Shown here piece by piece: positions 37,427 to 47,174 of a stretch of DNA of 64,000 nucleotides. Source of the stretch: CBDATB01 sp965199745 (GTDB lineage: Bacteria > Bacteroidota > Bacteroidia > Cytophagales > Flammeovirgaceae); assembly GCA_965199745.1 (NCBI GenBank), contig CBDATB010000012.1, positions 1 through 64,000 on the forward strand. The letters run 5' to 3'. The notes under the pieces were generated by a model. The model ran no database searches. It worked only from the letters and a program-made list of their open reading frames with translations, and was not told where the DNA came from. Numbering within the stretch: the stretch's first letter is position 1; each line of letters begins with the position of its first letter. Made by a program: the position numbers and the translations under genes.

Positions 37427-38304
37427 TTGTAAGGATTTAAATTAGTTTTTAAGGGAGATTTTTCTGCACTATTCAAAATAAAGTAAAGGGAATGATTTAT
37501 GTTCCAGTTACAATGCACTTGGTCTCGTCGGATAAGTAATTCACTAAACTTGGGTTTCACTCTTAGTGGAAAATGACAGCCTCTCTCTGCTGAGGCGCAA
37601 GACATAAAACCAGCCTTAAAGACCGATTTATAAGCCTGCCGATTGAAATGAAAAAAACGACCATAGGGATAAGCAAAATGTAATACTTTACCACACTTTT
37701 CACTGAGTATTTGATAAGATTGATTAATGTTTTGTTCTACTTCACTGATACTTGTTTCAGAAATATTTATATGACCAATAGTATGAGATCCTATTTCATG
37801 CCCTTTTTTTAATAAACTGTTCACATCGTTCCAATCCAAGAATTCGGTTGGACAGAAATCTAACTTTTCCTTGCAGAAAGTTTTAATTTTAGAGAAATTT
37901 TCCAATCCTATAGAGTCTGGATTTATGAAAAAACAGCCTTTAGCACCATATTTTTCTAATATTTCTGCAGCTTTCAAATTATTTTTAAATCCGTCATCTG
38001 AACTAATTGAAATATATGGCTTATCAATTTCATTTGATAGAACTTTATCTACAGCTTCAGAATAACTAATAAATGTATGGTTTTTTACAAGGACATTTAG
38101 CAAGTTATCAAAATTCTCAACTTCATCATCAAAAACATGATGGATCAACAAGAATTGGACTCTTGGTTTTTCAAATACTTTTTTCGAATTTGGTAATTTA
38201 ATTTGAGACAGCATGTCCAAGGCAATACTTCTCGCAAACTTTCTAAAGGTTTTAGGTCTACTTCTCTTTACCTGCTCAAATGTTTTTGTTAATCCTTTCA
38301 TCAT
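37423..38304 (-). CDS. Polysaccharide deacetylase family protein
   Basis: A 293-residue NodB-fold deacetylase. The first catalytic-type motif is ISSDDGFKNNL (Asp pair), the metal motif is HEIGSHTIGH (H-x3-H type) and the third region is HFAYPYGRFFHFNR. The protein has no clear signal peptide, so it probably acts in the cytoplasm or at the membrane on glycan intermediates. Translation is coupled to the following formyltransferase, so deacetylation of an N-acetyl group followed by re-formylation of the amine is a reasonable joint role. Confidence 0.88.
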   Translation of the reverse strand: MMKGLTKTFEQVKRSRPKTFRKFARSIALDMLSQIKLPNSKKVFEKPRVQFLLIHHVFDDEVENFDNLLNVLVKNHTFISYSEAVDKVLSNEIDKPYISISSDDGFKNNLKAAEILEKYGAKGCFFINPDSIGLENFSKIKTFCKEKLDFCPTEFLDWNDVNSLLKKGHEIGSHTIGHINISETSISEVEQNINQSYQILSEKCGKVLHFAYPYGRFFHFNRQAYKSVFKAGFMSCASAERGCHFPLRVKPKFSELLIRRDQVHCNWNINHSLYFILNSAEKSPLKTNLNPYK

Positions 38305-38463
38305 TTCTAATTTTGTATTGTAGGATAAGAAAATATACAGATATGAAGTATCGCAGTGGGAGATTAATACATAATTCTTGTGGGAAAAATCCGAGTGATA
38401 AATACTTGCTCTCAGTGCAGAAGCATAAGGGTAAGAAAAAGTCTATATCAAATGTAGATTTTA

Positions 38464-39765
38464 TCACCACCAATTTTTGTTTTTTGAGTAAATAAGCATC
38501 ACTACAAGAGAAAAATTGTATCCTGCCAGATAAGAAAAAGCCAAAGATATGGCTTTTTCATAAAAGTAAAAAAACAAAAAAGAAGATAATATAATAGTTA
38601 CTTGCCTAAATAAACTAAAAAAACTTACCAAGTCAGGTCGTGATTTAGATATACAAACTCTATCGAGTACATCAGTAATTGCCATAGGAATTACTGCAAA
38701 CAATAAAACATAAAGTACGTATTCTCCTCCTTCATAAGATGTACCGTAGACGGTATAAATTATATCTGAGAATAAAAAAATAATTGAGGCAGCTAGGCAA
38801 GTAACCAAAAAATTAAGCTTAATACTTTTTTTTACCGAGCTCGAGTAAACCTTCGGAGTATTTTTTTGCTCGGAAAGTACAGACAATACAACACTAGAAA
38901 TAGCACCCGGTATAAAAAGAGCTATTTGACTAAGTTGATTGGCAGAATTAAAAATACCGACTTCTATAAAATCGGTTTTTATCAATAGCAAATAGTGGGT
39001 AAACCAGACACCAAGTGAGTATATCATCTCTTTTATAGCAAGAGGTAGTGAAAATCTTAGGGTAGCTATTATCTTACTACTTACCAATTTTTTATAGCTA
39101 ATCAGTATACCTAGTCGGTTGAGTTCTTTGTTGATTAAAATGTGAGTTAATAGCCAACTAACAGCCATATTTATCAATAAGCTTAACAACGATCCATTAA
39201 GCCCTAATGAGTAGGTGAAAAACAATAAAACAGGAAAAGAAATAATGCCTATGACAACATTTACTTTCGTCATTGCTTTAAATAACTGCAAGCCAGCGAC
39301 TACACCTAGCTGGTATCTGTTTAATATATAAAAAAACAAAAAAATACCACCAATTCTTAAAGATACGGCAAGATGTTCGTTTTCGAAAATATAAACAGAG
39401 ATAAGAAATGAGAAACAAATAAGTATTAGGCATGATAATAAAGCAAAAACAAAATTAACTAAGCTGATAGCAGAAATTATTTCTCCTACTTTCTCTTTAT
39501 TTTTTTGAATACTTTCAGCAATCAACTTAGTTGCTGTAAACTCTAATCCGAACGAGGCAATTAAACCAAACACAGACAGGGTCGATTTTACCATTGACAA
39601 CTCGCCAAAAATATTACTACCTAAAAAGTTTGCAATAAATAATGAAGCTACTAACGATAAACCTTTTATAACAATATTTCCTGAAATTGCCCAAAAGGCA
39701 CTATTGATGAGTTTATTTTGTATTTCATTTGCTAGTATTGTTTTTTGTACAAAACGTTTTATCAT
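38464..39765 (-). CDS. Lipid-linked oligosaccharide flippase, Wzx type
   Basis: A 433-residue protein with 12 to 14 hydrophobic segments, of the polysaccharide transporter (PST/MVF) superfamily. The N-terminal pattern INSAFWAISGNIVIKGLSLV with GSNIFGELSMVKS is typical of Wzx flippases, which move undecaprenyl-linked repeat units to the periplasmic face. It lies upstream of the deacetylase and downstream of a WD40 gene. A second flippase is encoded at 52489-53850, which suggests two polymers or two gene sets in one locus. Confidence 0.9.
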   Translation of the reverse strand: MIKRFVQKTILANEIQNKLINSAFWAISGNIVIKGLSLVASLFIANFLGSNIFGELSMVKSTLSVFGLIASFGLEFTATKLIAESIQKNKEKVGEIISAISLVNFVFALLSCLILICFSFLISVYIFENEHLAVSLRIGGIFLFFYILNRYQLGVVAGLQLFKAMTKVNVVIGIISFPVLLFFTYSLGLNGSLLSLLINMAVSWLLTHILINKELNRLGILISYKKLVSSKIIATLRFSLPLAIKEMIYSLGVWFTHYLLLIKTDFIEVGIFNSANQLSQIALFIPGAISSVVLSVLSEQKNTPKVYSSSVKKSIKLNFLVTCLAASIIFLFSDIIYTVYGTSYEGGEYVLYVLLFAVIPMAITDVLDRVCISKSRPDLVSFFSLFRQVTIILSSFLFFYFYEKAISLAFSYLAGYNFSLVVMLIYSKNKNWW

Positions 39766-39795
39766 AAAAAAATTAAAGATTAAAAAATTTATTTT

Positions 39796-40776
39796 CTATT
39801 CTAAAAGATCGGTTATTTTCACTAAAAACATATTTCCGATTCTATCTGAAAAAGCGATTTTTTTTTTATCTTCAGATAGCGATAAATGCATGATATAGTT
39901 ATGATCTTTGTTGTAATTTTTACTGTGGTATAAATTTTCTACTAAGGAGCCACTAAAATTACTTTTCTTGATATAACCGTCATAGCTTGAGGTTATAAAT
40001 GTATCATTTGACAAGACTGATATGGCAGATATCAGGTGTTGGTGTAATCTAAATTTTCTCTTGATTTGCATTGAACTGTCAAAAATAACAATATAGCCTT
40101 CCATATCTCCAACGATAATTTTATCTTTATAAAGACGAATGCTGCTCAACAAATTGTCTAAAACAACGGACTCTTTAACTTTAAAATATTTATTTATATC
40201 CCACAGCATTGCTTTTCTATCATGGCCGGCAGATACCATAAATCGTCCATTTTCTGATATATCAATAGATCTAATAATGCTTTGATGCTGACCAATAAAT
40301 TTAGGTTTCGCATTGGGGTTTTGTATGTCTATTAAAAACATGTTTCCATCATTGCCTGCACTTATCAAAAAAGTTGTTTGAGGTACAAAGGCAACTATAT
40401 TTACAGCACCTTCGTGTATTTTATAATTTCTATATAAAATTTTGTTATTGATATCCCACACATCTACTATGCCCGAGTGAGAAGAGGCAGCGAGGTATTT
40501 TTCACTGTTGTCAAAAGTTAAAAATTTTATACCCCCATTTTCATGCCCAAATGATATTATTTTATGGTTTGGTTTGAGCATATTTTCTATATGTATGGTC
40601 TGATAGTTATGACTCAAACGAGCCATGTAGGAAACCCTACTGAATGCAAAAGATCTGATGCAAAACACTTCTTTATATTTTTTGATTTGCTGTATACCTT
40701 GCGATAAGGCGGGATTAATAAAAATCATATAAATAAAGGTCAAGCGTGTAAGCATACATATATTGAATTTAGGCAT
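39796..40776 (-). CDS. Exported WD40-repeat beta-propeller protein
   Basis: A 326-residue protein with a signal-peptide-like N-terminus (MLTRLTFIYMIFINPALSQG). Recognisable WD40 repeats include KFLTFDNSEKYLAASSHSGI with VDVWDI, NIVAFVPQTTFLISAGNDGN, and RSIDISENGRFMVSAGHDRK with AMLWDI, followed by weaker blades to the C-terminus. About six or seven blades are visible. No enzymatic motif is seen. It overlaps the upstream O-antigen ligase-like gene by eight bases, so it is part of the polysaccharide operon, where a periplasmic WD40 protein is unexpected. It may be a scaffold or sensor. Confidence 0.8.
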   Translation of the reverse strand: MPKFNICMLTRLTFIYMIFINPALSQGIQQIKKYKEVFCIRSFAFSRVSYMARLSHNYQTIHIENMLKPNHKIISFGHENGGIKFLTFDNSEKYLAASSHSGIVDVWDINNKILYRNYKIHEGAVNIVAFVPQTTFLISAGNDGNMFLIDIQNPNAKPKFIGQHQSIIRSIDISENGRFMVSAGHDRKAMLWDINKYFKVKESVVLDNLLSSIRLYKDKIIVGDMEGYIVIFDSSMQIKRKFRLHQHLISAISVLSNDTFITSSYDGYIKKSNFSGSLVENLYHSKNYNKDHNYIMHLSLSEDKKKIAFSDRIGNMFLVKITDLLE

Positions 40777-41986
40777 TTATTTTCTTATTGTACGTTATAT
40801 AAAAAGTGGCATAAAAAAAAGTAAAAAAAACGATACCCTGTTGCCTCTCCAGAATAGATTCGGAAAGCATCGCTACAAATACAGGTATTAAAAAACCCAG
40901 TATGTACTTTGATTTAAGTTTTAAGAAAAAAACGAAAATAATAATCAGCATTGAAAACAGCACTGAGAAAGGCAAAAGCCCTGCTGTTAGTAGCGTTTGT
41001 ATAAATTGATTGTGTGCATCGTAGCCAATGTCAATTCCCCGATCAAAACCCGTAATATAATAATACTTGTGTAAGGCTTCTTGCCTATCTCCTATACCGT
41101 ATCCCCAAAAAGGAGAGTCAGCTATAGCTGCTAGTGCTCCGTTCCAAATCTGGAGTCTTTCATTGATGGCACTAAAAGTACTTCTATCCAAATATTTATC
41201 AAAATACTCGACCATGTGAGTGCGATTATTGAATAAGGGTATAATGAACAAGCTTCCCAAGGAGATACCTAATAAGATACCTTTTTTATTAAAGAAATTA
41301 GTTTTTTCATGTATATAAAATGCAAGATATAAGAGTAGAACCACAAATAAAGATAGGATGCCTGCTCTACTTTTTATAAAGAGAATAGACAAAGAAGTAA
41401 AAGTTAATAAAGATAGTTTAATGAAAAATAGAGGAAATGATATGTTTCCCGAGTCTTTTTTGCAGCTAAAAATGTCAATGATCAAACTAAAGCTAAAAAT
41501 TAAATAAATAGAAAAATAAGTTGAATGTAAGCCTAATATTTCGGTAAAATAATTGTAACCCTTGGTTAAGGGTATTGAATACTCATCATAAATTATCAAT
41601 GCGTACGTATAGCAGATTAGTAACGCTATTATGTTTGAAGTAATAAAACAAATATAAATGTATTTGATACTCTTTGCTGATAAGTATTTGCTCGACTCAA
41701 CAAAAGCTAATGGCAAAAATAAAAAGGTCAGTAATTTTTCTGTATTTTTGACACTGAGGTATAAATTATCTGAATAAAAGGCAGAAAAACATAACAAGAT
41801 AAAATATACTATTGAAAGGTTGATTTTTTTACTACTAAAATTAGGAACTGTTTTGGTTTTTGAGCAAATGTATACCGTGTAACTCAATAGCAAAATAATT
41901 GTTATTGAGTTTACTTGTGGAATAGAAGCTAAGGGAAGAGTTATGACCACAGAGCATAGCAAAAGACATATAATTCTTTCGCGCAT
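40769..41986 (-). CDS. O-antigen ligase/polymerase family protein
   Basis: A 405-residue inner-membrane protein with about 11 helices and the Wzy_C/WaaL periplasmic-loop signature: GYGIGDRQEALHKYYYI followed by GYDAHNQFIQTLLTAG, with the conserved His-Asn. These enzymes either ligate polymer to lipid A core or polymerise repeats. The C-terminus LERQQGIVFFTFFYATFYI is closely similar to that of the protein at 45942-47174 (NRQLGMVFYAVFNTLFYF), so the two are paralogues. It overlaps the WD40 gene by eight bases. Confidence 0.88.
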   Translation of the reverse strand: MRERIICLLLCSVVITLPLASIPQVNSITIILLLSYTVYICSKTKTVPNFSSKKINLSIVYFILLCFSAFYSDNLYLSVKNTEKLLTFLFLPLAFVESSKYLSAKSIKYIYICFITSNIIALLICYTYALIIYDEYSIPLTKGYNYFTEILGLHSTYFSIYLIFSFSLIIDIFSCKKDSGNISFPLFFIKLSLLTFTSLSILFIKSRAGILSLFVVLLLYLAFYIHEKTNFFNKKGILLGISLGSLFIIPLFNNRTHMVEYFDKYLDRSTFSAINERLQIWNGALAAIADSPFWGYGIGDRQEALHKYYYITGFDRGIDIGYDAHNQFIQTLLTAGLLPFSVLFSMLIIIFVFFLKLKSKYILGFLIPVFVAMLSESILERQQGIVFFTFFYATFYITYNKKINA

Positions 41987-42060
41987 TGACTATAAATTAA
42001 CAAAAGAGTGACAGACGTAGTATTTGTTGTTTTAAAGTTTATCAAAAAGCTAATAATTTT

Positions 42061-43455
42061 TTATGGATATAAAAGCTTCATAATAAACTTAACCGATATA
42101 AAAATCAAAAAAGTTAGGAAAATAAACACTAAAAACATGCTTAATCCACAACCTCTAAAAAGTACTAATAAGCATTGGTAATAATACAGTGAGGGAATAT
42201 AATTTATGATATTGCCCTCTTTTATCAAGGGTATTATGGTTAAATATAAAGAATTCAATACGACAAAAAATAATAGTCCAGAAAAAACCCCAAAAAAATG
42301 AAAATTCCAAAACATTTCTGCCTGAAAGCAAACTGGCCAGGATCCGCCTGTTTCTCTATATTTTTCTGATACACTCGCCGTATAATAGTGAATAATATCA
42401 TGAGGTTTTACTGCAAAATATTCTCTGGGAACAAAAATAAAAAACGGTTTTAAGAAAGTTTCTCCATAAACTAGTCTATCTGGGTTTTTTGAAGCAGTTA
42501 CTATTGCATTATTTGAATGGGCGTACACGTAAGATATTTCCAGATTATTCATGACAGAAGGCAAAAAATAACCAGACTTTATGTAATCCAGAACATGTGA
42601 ACTAGCTTCCAGATTACTCTTGACTTTATATTCTCCATAGCCTCTCATAATAGACATTATTATTACCAAATACAAGCCTAATAATACAATAAAGCAAAGT
42701 ATAAATATTTGTTTCAATTTTATATTTAACTTGAATTTTATAAATTCAAGCAAAAAGATAGGTAATAATAAAAATATAGCATCTTTTTTGTCTTCCCATG
42801 ATACCATACAAAAGAAAACAATTATAAGAGTGTAATATAGAATCCTTTTGCTCAACTTATTTTCTTGGAAAATGCATACTATCAGGATGATAGCACCTAC
42901 TGCCATAGGAATATTAGAAAAGCTCCCAGCTCCGCCCAGTAGGCTCAGATCTAATTCTATATAAGTAGGTATTATAATCAGCAGTAATGCAAGGCATTTT
43001 AAAATAATTTTAGGACGCTTTCTTAAATCGCATATTTGTTTAAATTTAAATGGAATTTTAAGCCTACTGGAAAAGAAAAAACTGATAATAATAAAGACAT
43101 TAGCTAAATTATAGTAAGCCATTACTACCTCATAATTATCCCATTGGTAATAGATAGATAAAAGATGAGAGAAGACTACTTCTTCTTTAAAGGCTATACT
43201 GCCAAAAAGGAAATTTACATTGACATAAGATACTGCGACAAATGAAGGGGAAAGAAGAAAGATATTTCTTTTATCCTTATCTATGGAAAAAAAGACACTC
43301 AACAACAGCAATTGTGCAATTGCATAATTATATGTAGAGAAATTAACTGCTTGGTTGTGAGTAAAAAAAAAAGAAACTATACCTAATATAAACAGCAGCG
43401 AAATGCTAAATAATATCCATAAACCTGTCATTAAACTGTGCTTTCTTGTTTCCAT
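42061..43455 (-). CDS. Oligosaccharide repeat-unit polymerase-like membrane protein
   Basis: A 464-residue polytopic protein with about 12 helices and a large polar periplasmic loop (residues about 290-360) containing KPFFIFVPREYFAVKPHD. This loop with its P-R-Y and KP residues resembles the polymerases of the oligosaccharide repeat-unit polymerase group. It lacks the AHNQ signature of the two ligase-type proteins. Its position behind wecC and beside a ligase-type gene supports a role as the Wzy polymerase of the locus. Sequence identity of such proteins is always low, so the call is topological. Confidence 0.75.
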   Translation of the reverse strand: METRKHSLMTGLWILFSISLLFILGIVSFFFTHNQAVNFSTYNYAIAQLLLLSVFFSIDKDKRNIFLLSPSFVAVSYVNVNFLFGSIAFKEEVVFSHLLSIYYQWDNYEVVMAYYNLANVFIIISFFFSSRLKIPFKFKQICDLRKRPKIILKCLALLLIIIPTYIELDLSLLGGAGSFSNIPMAVGAIILIVCIFQENKLSKRILYYTLIIVFFCMVSWEDKKDAIFLLLPIFLLEFIKFKLNIKLKQIFILCFIVLLGLYLVIIMSIMRGYGEYKVKSNLEASSHVLDYIKSGYFLPSVMNNLEISYVYAHSNNAIVTASKNPDRLVYGETFLKPFFIFVPREYFAVKPHDIIHYYTASVSEKYRETGGSWPVCFQAEMFWNFHFFGVFSGLLFFVVLNSLYLTIIPLIKEGNIINYIPSLYYYQCLLVLFRGCGLSMFLVFIFLTFLIFISVKFIMKLLYP

Positions 43456-43554
43456 TGAAACTCAAATACTTTTATCTTACCTAATTTAACCTGGCACTTA
43501 TATTATAGAGTATAAAAATACAGATTACTAAAAAGAATAGTTTTAGTATTGCAT

Positions 43555-44763
43555 TCACTGAATTTTACAAAAATCCAATGTTTTACTTTTTATATTATTA
43601 AAGTTTTTATGTGCTACCAGACGTACAATAATATCACTTAACTCTATTGCCTCTTCAAGTTTGTATAAAGTAAATTGTTTTAGTGAATTAATATTCGGTT
43701 CAACTGGTAGCACCTCGAACCCTGCTCGTACAAGATCCTCGACAATATACAAAGCAGGTGACTCCCTCAAATCATCAATGTCGGGTTTGAAGGCTAGACC
43801 CAAGCAGGCAATTTTAGGTTTTCTTCCCTCTTTCAGCTCAAACTTAAGTGCTGTATTTTTAATTTTCTCTAATGCCCATTGAGTTTTATAAGTATTTACT
43901 TCTCTAGCGGTACGCATCATTTTAGTTTCTTTGGGAAACTCTGAAATGACAAACCAAGGGTCTACTGCAATACAGTGACCACCTACTCCGATGCCCGGCT
44001 GCAAAATATTCACTCTGGGATGTTTATTTGCTAAGCTAATCAAATCCCAAACACCAACTCCTGCTTCTTCACAAATAATCGACAACTCATTAGCAAAAGC
44101 AATGTTATTATCGCGATAAGCATTTTCGGCGAGTTTGCACATTTCGGCCGTCTTGGCATTAGTAGAGTATAATTCACCTTTGACAAATAAGCTGTAAAAG
44201 CTCTTCACTTGTTGCGTAGATTCTTTATTGATACCACCAACTACCCGTTTGTTTCTGGCTAGTTCATAAATAACATTTCCGGGCAATACTCTTTCTGGGC
44301 AGTAAGCCATATAGAATTTATCTTTTAGCTCGGGACGCTTGGAAAGGATAAAATCAAGCATTTTACTTGTAGTCCCCACAGGGCTAGTTGATTCGATGAT
44401 GACTAAATTACGAGTTTCTAAAACAGGAGCAATATTATTAACTGCATCTTCCACATAAGTAATATCAGGCTTTTTATCCTCTCCCAGAGGTGTCGGTACG
44501 GTAATTAGAAATACATCTGCTTTTTGAATTTGCTTGAATGCTTTTAAAAATCCATTTCTCACAGCATATTTTACTAATCCATCTAAGGCAGGCTCTATAA
44601 TGTGGATTTTTCCCTGGTTAATAGTTTCTACTATTTCGGCTTTTACATCCATGCCGTATACTCGGATGTGGCGGGAGGCAATTAGTGCTGCAGTAGGCAG
44701 CCCAACGTAACCCAAACCGACTATGGAAACAGTTATATTTGATTTGCCTTTCATGTCAATCAA
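43555..44763 (-). CDS. wecC: UDP-N-acetyl-D-mannosamine dehydrogenase
   Basis: Oxidises UDP-ManNAc to UDP-ManNAcA using two NAD+. The 402-residue enzyme has the N-terminal NAD motif SIVGLGYVGLPTAA, the central helix with AENAYRDNNIAFANELSIIC, and the catalytic cysteine in GIGVGGHCIAVDPWF. A C-terminal UDP-binding domain follows (CLGLAFKPDIDDLRESPALY). The neighbour at 44789 is the 2-epimerase that makes its substrate, so the pair supplies UDP-ManNAcA to the glycan. The start could be 44763 or the ATG at 44754. Confidence 0.95.
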   Translation of the reverse strand: MIDMKGKSNITVSIVGLGYVGLPTAALIASRHIRVYGMDVKAEIVETINQGKIHIIEPALDGLVKYAVRNGFLKAFKQIQKADVFLITVPTPLGEDKKPDITYVEDAVNNIAPVLETRNLVIIESTSPVGTTSKMLDFILSKRPELKDKFYMAYCPERVLPGNVIYELARNKRVVGGINKESTQQVKSFYSLFVKGELYSTNAKTAEMCKLAENAYRDNNIAFANELSIICEEAGVGVWDLISLANKHPRVNILQPGIGVGGHCIAVDPWFVISEFPKETKMMRTAREVNTYKTQWALEKIKNTALKFELKEGRKPKIACLGLAFKPDIDDLRESPALYIVEDLVRAGFEVLPVEPNINSLKQFTLYKLEEAIELSDIIVRLVAHKNFNNIKSKTLDFCKIQ

Positions 44764-44788
44764 GTAAAAATTCGTGCAAATCTAACAA

Positions 44789-45928
44789 TTATTTACACTT
44801 TGCCACTACTTGAAGCATAAAATCTAGTATGCGTTTAGAGGCTTTACCGTCCCCGTATGGATTGCGCAACAAGTTCATTTTTTGGTAACGCACTTCATCG
44901 GTCAATAAACTTAATGCTTCGGCAACTATTTTTTCTTGATTGGTGCCAACTAAAATAACTGTACCTGCTGCCACCGCTTCTGGTCGCTCGGTAGTTTCGC
45001 GCATAACTAATACTGGCTTACCTAAGCTAGGTGCCTCTTCCTGTACGCCACCGCTGTCGGTAATAATTAGTTTAGCAGTATTCATCAGCCATATAAAAGC
45101 TGGATAAGTTTGGGGAGCAATTAAATGTATGTTTCCCATATCACCCAGAAGTTCGTTCACGGGCTGCTGAACATTAGGATTTAAATGAACAGGATAGATA
45201 ATTTCTGCCGCTGTTTTGTGAGCAAGGTCTTTGAGGGCTTGGCATATATTTAAGAACCCTTGCCCGAAATTCTCTCTTCTGTGTCCTGTTACCAAAATAA
45301 TGGGTTTATCAAAAGAAAAACGTTTTTCCAAGGCAAGCACTTCAGCGGGTTTATTTTTATCAATTTTTTCTAAGCCTGAAAATAGTGAATCTATCACTGT
45401 ATTGCCTGTTACAAGAATATTATCTGTATGAGTATACTCTCGTAGCAAATTATTTTTGCTGCTTTGCGTTGGCGAAAAATGATAAGTAGTTAATCTTCCG
45501 GTAAGTTGTCTGTTGATTTCTTCAGGAAAAGGAGACTGGGGGTTATAGGTCCTTAGTCCTGCCTCGATATGACATATTTTTGCCCCAAAATAAAAGCTGG
45601 CAATACTGGCAGACATAGTGGTGGTTGTATCGCCATGAACAAATACATAATGGGGTTTAAAATTTTCTAATACTGGTCGCATAGCGATTATTATATTAGC
45701 TGTCAGTTTATAAAGATTTTGACTGGGCTTCATCAAATCGAGATCATAGTTGGCTACTATATCAAAGAAGGACAATACCTGATCGAGCATTTGCCTGTGT
45801 TGGGCTGTTATGCAAACTTTTGTATCAAAAGTATGGCTGTCTTCAAATTTTTTAATAACGGGTGCCAGTTTAATTGCTTCGGGTCTAGTGCCAAATACAA
45901 AAAGACATTTTGTTTTTTTATCATTCAC
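44789..45928 (-). CDS. wecB: UDP-N-acetylglucosamine 2-epimerase (non-hydrolysing)
   Basis: Interconverts UDP-GlcNAc and UDP-ManNAc. The 379-residue protein has all the hallmarks: FGTRPEAIKLAPVI, HGDTTTTMSASIASFYF, HIEAGLRTYNPQSPFPEEIN, VTGHRRENFG and DSGGVQEEAPSLGKPVLVMR followed by ETTERPEA. It is 25 bases upstream of wecC in the same direction, giving a two-gene UDP-ManNAcA supply unit in the middle of the second locus. Confidence 0.96.
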   Translation of the reverse strand: MNDKKTKCLFVFGTRPEAIKLAPVIKKFEDSHTFDTKVCITAQHRQMLDQVLSFFDIVANYDLDLMKPSQNLYKLTANIIIAMRPVLENFKPHYVFVHGDTTTTMSASIASFYFGAKICHIEAGLRTYNPQSPFPEEINRQLTGRLTTYHFSPTQSSKNNLLREYTHTDNILVTGNTVIDSLFSGLEKIDKNKPAEVLALEKRFSFDKPIILVTGHRRENFGQGFLNICQALKDLAHKTAAEIIYPVHLNPNVQQPVNELLGDMGNIHLIAPQTYPAFIWLMNTAKLIITDSGGVQEEAPSLGKPVLVMRETTERPEAVAAGTVILVGTNQEKIVAEALSLLTDEVRYQKMNLLRNPYGDGKASKRILDFMLQVVAKCK

Positions 45929-45941
45929 TGCTATACAGTCG

Positions 45942-47174
45942 TTAAGAATTAATACGCCCAGAGATAGCTACTTTTTCCATATTAAAATAAAATAAAGTAT
46001 TAAATACGGCGTAAAACACCATACCTAACTGCCGGTTAAGTATACTTTCAGTGAGACTAAAAAAAATTATATTAAACAAGAAGATTATATAGGGATAGTT
46101 TTTTTGTTTGATAGCGCGAGCAAGCGGATAAAATAGTGTAAATATAAAAATTAGTAAACCTACTATCCCTTGTCTTATCCAAATATCAAGGTATTGATTG
46201 TGAGGGTCTGTAGAGGTCCAGGTCTTAATCTCTCGTATGGACTTGTTGACTGCTTCGGGTCCGTCTCCAGTTCCTACACCAAAAAAGAAATTATCTTTAA
46301 CTAAATGCCACACACTACTCCATACATAAATACGATCTTCAGGGTAGTATCCTTTTTCATTATCACTAAAGTAGCGTTTATATTTCTTCACGTACATGTC
46401 TGTTCTCCATGATGGGTGATGCTCTACAAAGAAAAATACTACACCTACACCGATTACAAACAATAAACATAAAATTATTTTTTTCATCCTACTTTCAATA
46501 TAAAAAAAGCAAAAAAGACTGAGAAAAATAATGGCTAATAAGCCAATTCTACTTTCAAAAAAGTAGGTAATTACAATTAAAAAGGCCAGTATTACAAAAG
46601 CTAATATATCATATAATTTACCATCTTTATTGATACAACTTATAAAAGCAATAAAACCACAAGTGAGGACATATAAAATAACATAGGTTCGGTGGAGTGC
46701 TTCATTGAAACAGGTGATAAATTCATTTTTATTCTGATGCCCTTGTAATACATAAATATCGAAACAATAATAGATAATAATCAGTGTAATACATGCGAGT
46801 AATGAGTACAGCACAATATACACTTGATTTCTCGTAATAGGTAGTATTGAAAAAATAAGTGGAAATATGATTAAACTAAAATATTTTTCTAGCCTGCCTA
46901 TTCCTTCGTTGAGATGTTCTACGTCTGTTCCTAGAAGCCAAAAGACATTCACCCAATATAAACCACTCAATAAAATAATTGAGTTAATACGTCTTTTAAA
47001 GGTGGAAAACATATTTTTATGAAAAGCAACATAAGCTGCCGTTAATAATAACACCACTATCAAATACGATGATAGTAGAGGATACAGGAATATAAGGCTT
47101 AGTATCAGGTTTATTTGTAAAGCTATAAATATGCTCCAATAAGTATCTTTTTTATTCTTAGGATTATAATTCAT
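45942..47174 (-). CDS. O-antigen ligase/polymerase family protein (paralogue)
   Basis: A 410-residue, roughly 11-helix protein with the Wzy_C signature: GVGTGDGPEAVNKS followed by TSTDPHNQYLDIWIRQG. It is a paralogue of the protein at 40769-41986, sharing the SILxRQ-G-VF C-terminal segment. Having two ligase-type proteins plus a separate polymerase in one locus suggests that one ligates and the other polymerises, or that two glycans are made. It starts exactly where the following GT4 gene ends (one-base overlap at 47174). Confidence 0.87.
   Translation of the reverse strand: MNYNPKNKKDTYWSIFIALQINLILSLIFLYPLLSSYLIVVLLLTAAYVAFHKNMFSTFKRRINSIILLSGLYWVNVFWLLGTDVEHLNEGIGRLEKYFSLIIFPLIFSILPITRNQVYIVLYSLLACITLIIIYYCFDIYVLQGHQNKNEFITCFNEALHRTYVILYVLTCGFIAFISCINKDGKLYDILAFVILAFLIVITYFFESRIGLLAIIFLSLFCFFYIESRMKKIILCLLFVIGVGVVFFFVEHHPSWRTDMYVKKYKRYFSDNEKGYYPEDRIYVWSSVWHLVKDNFFFGVGTGDGPEAVNKSIREIKTWTSTDPHNQYLDIWIRQGIVGLLIFIFTLFYPLARAIKQKNYPYIIFLFNIIFFSLTESILNRQLGMVFYAVFNTLFYFNMEKVAISGRINS

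Noticed and set aside
38276..38495. Two overlapping short ORFs on opposite strands between the flippase and the deacetylase
   Set aside because: No start signal or family is evident. The gap of about 160 bases between the two genes looks non-coding.
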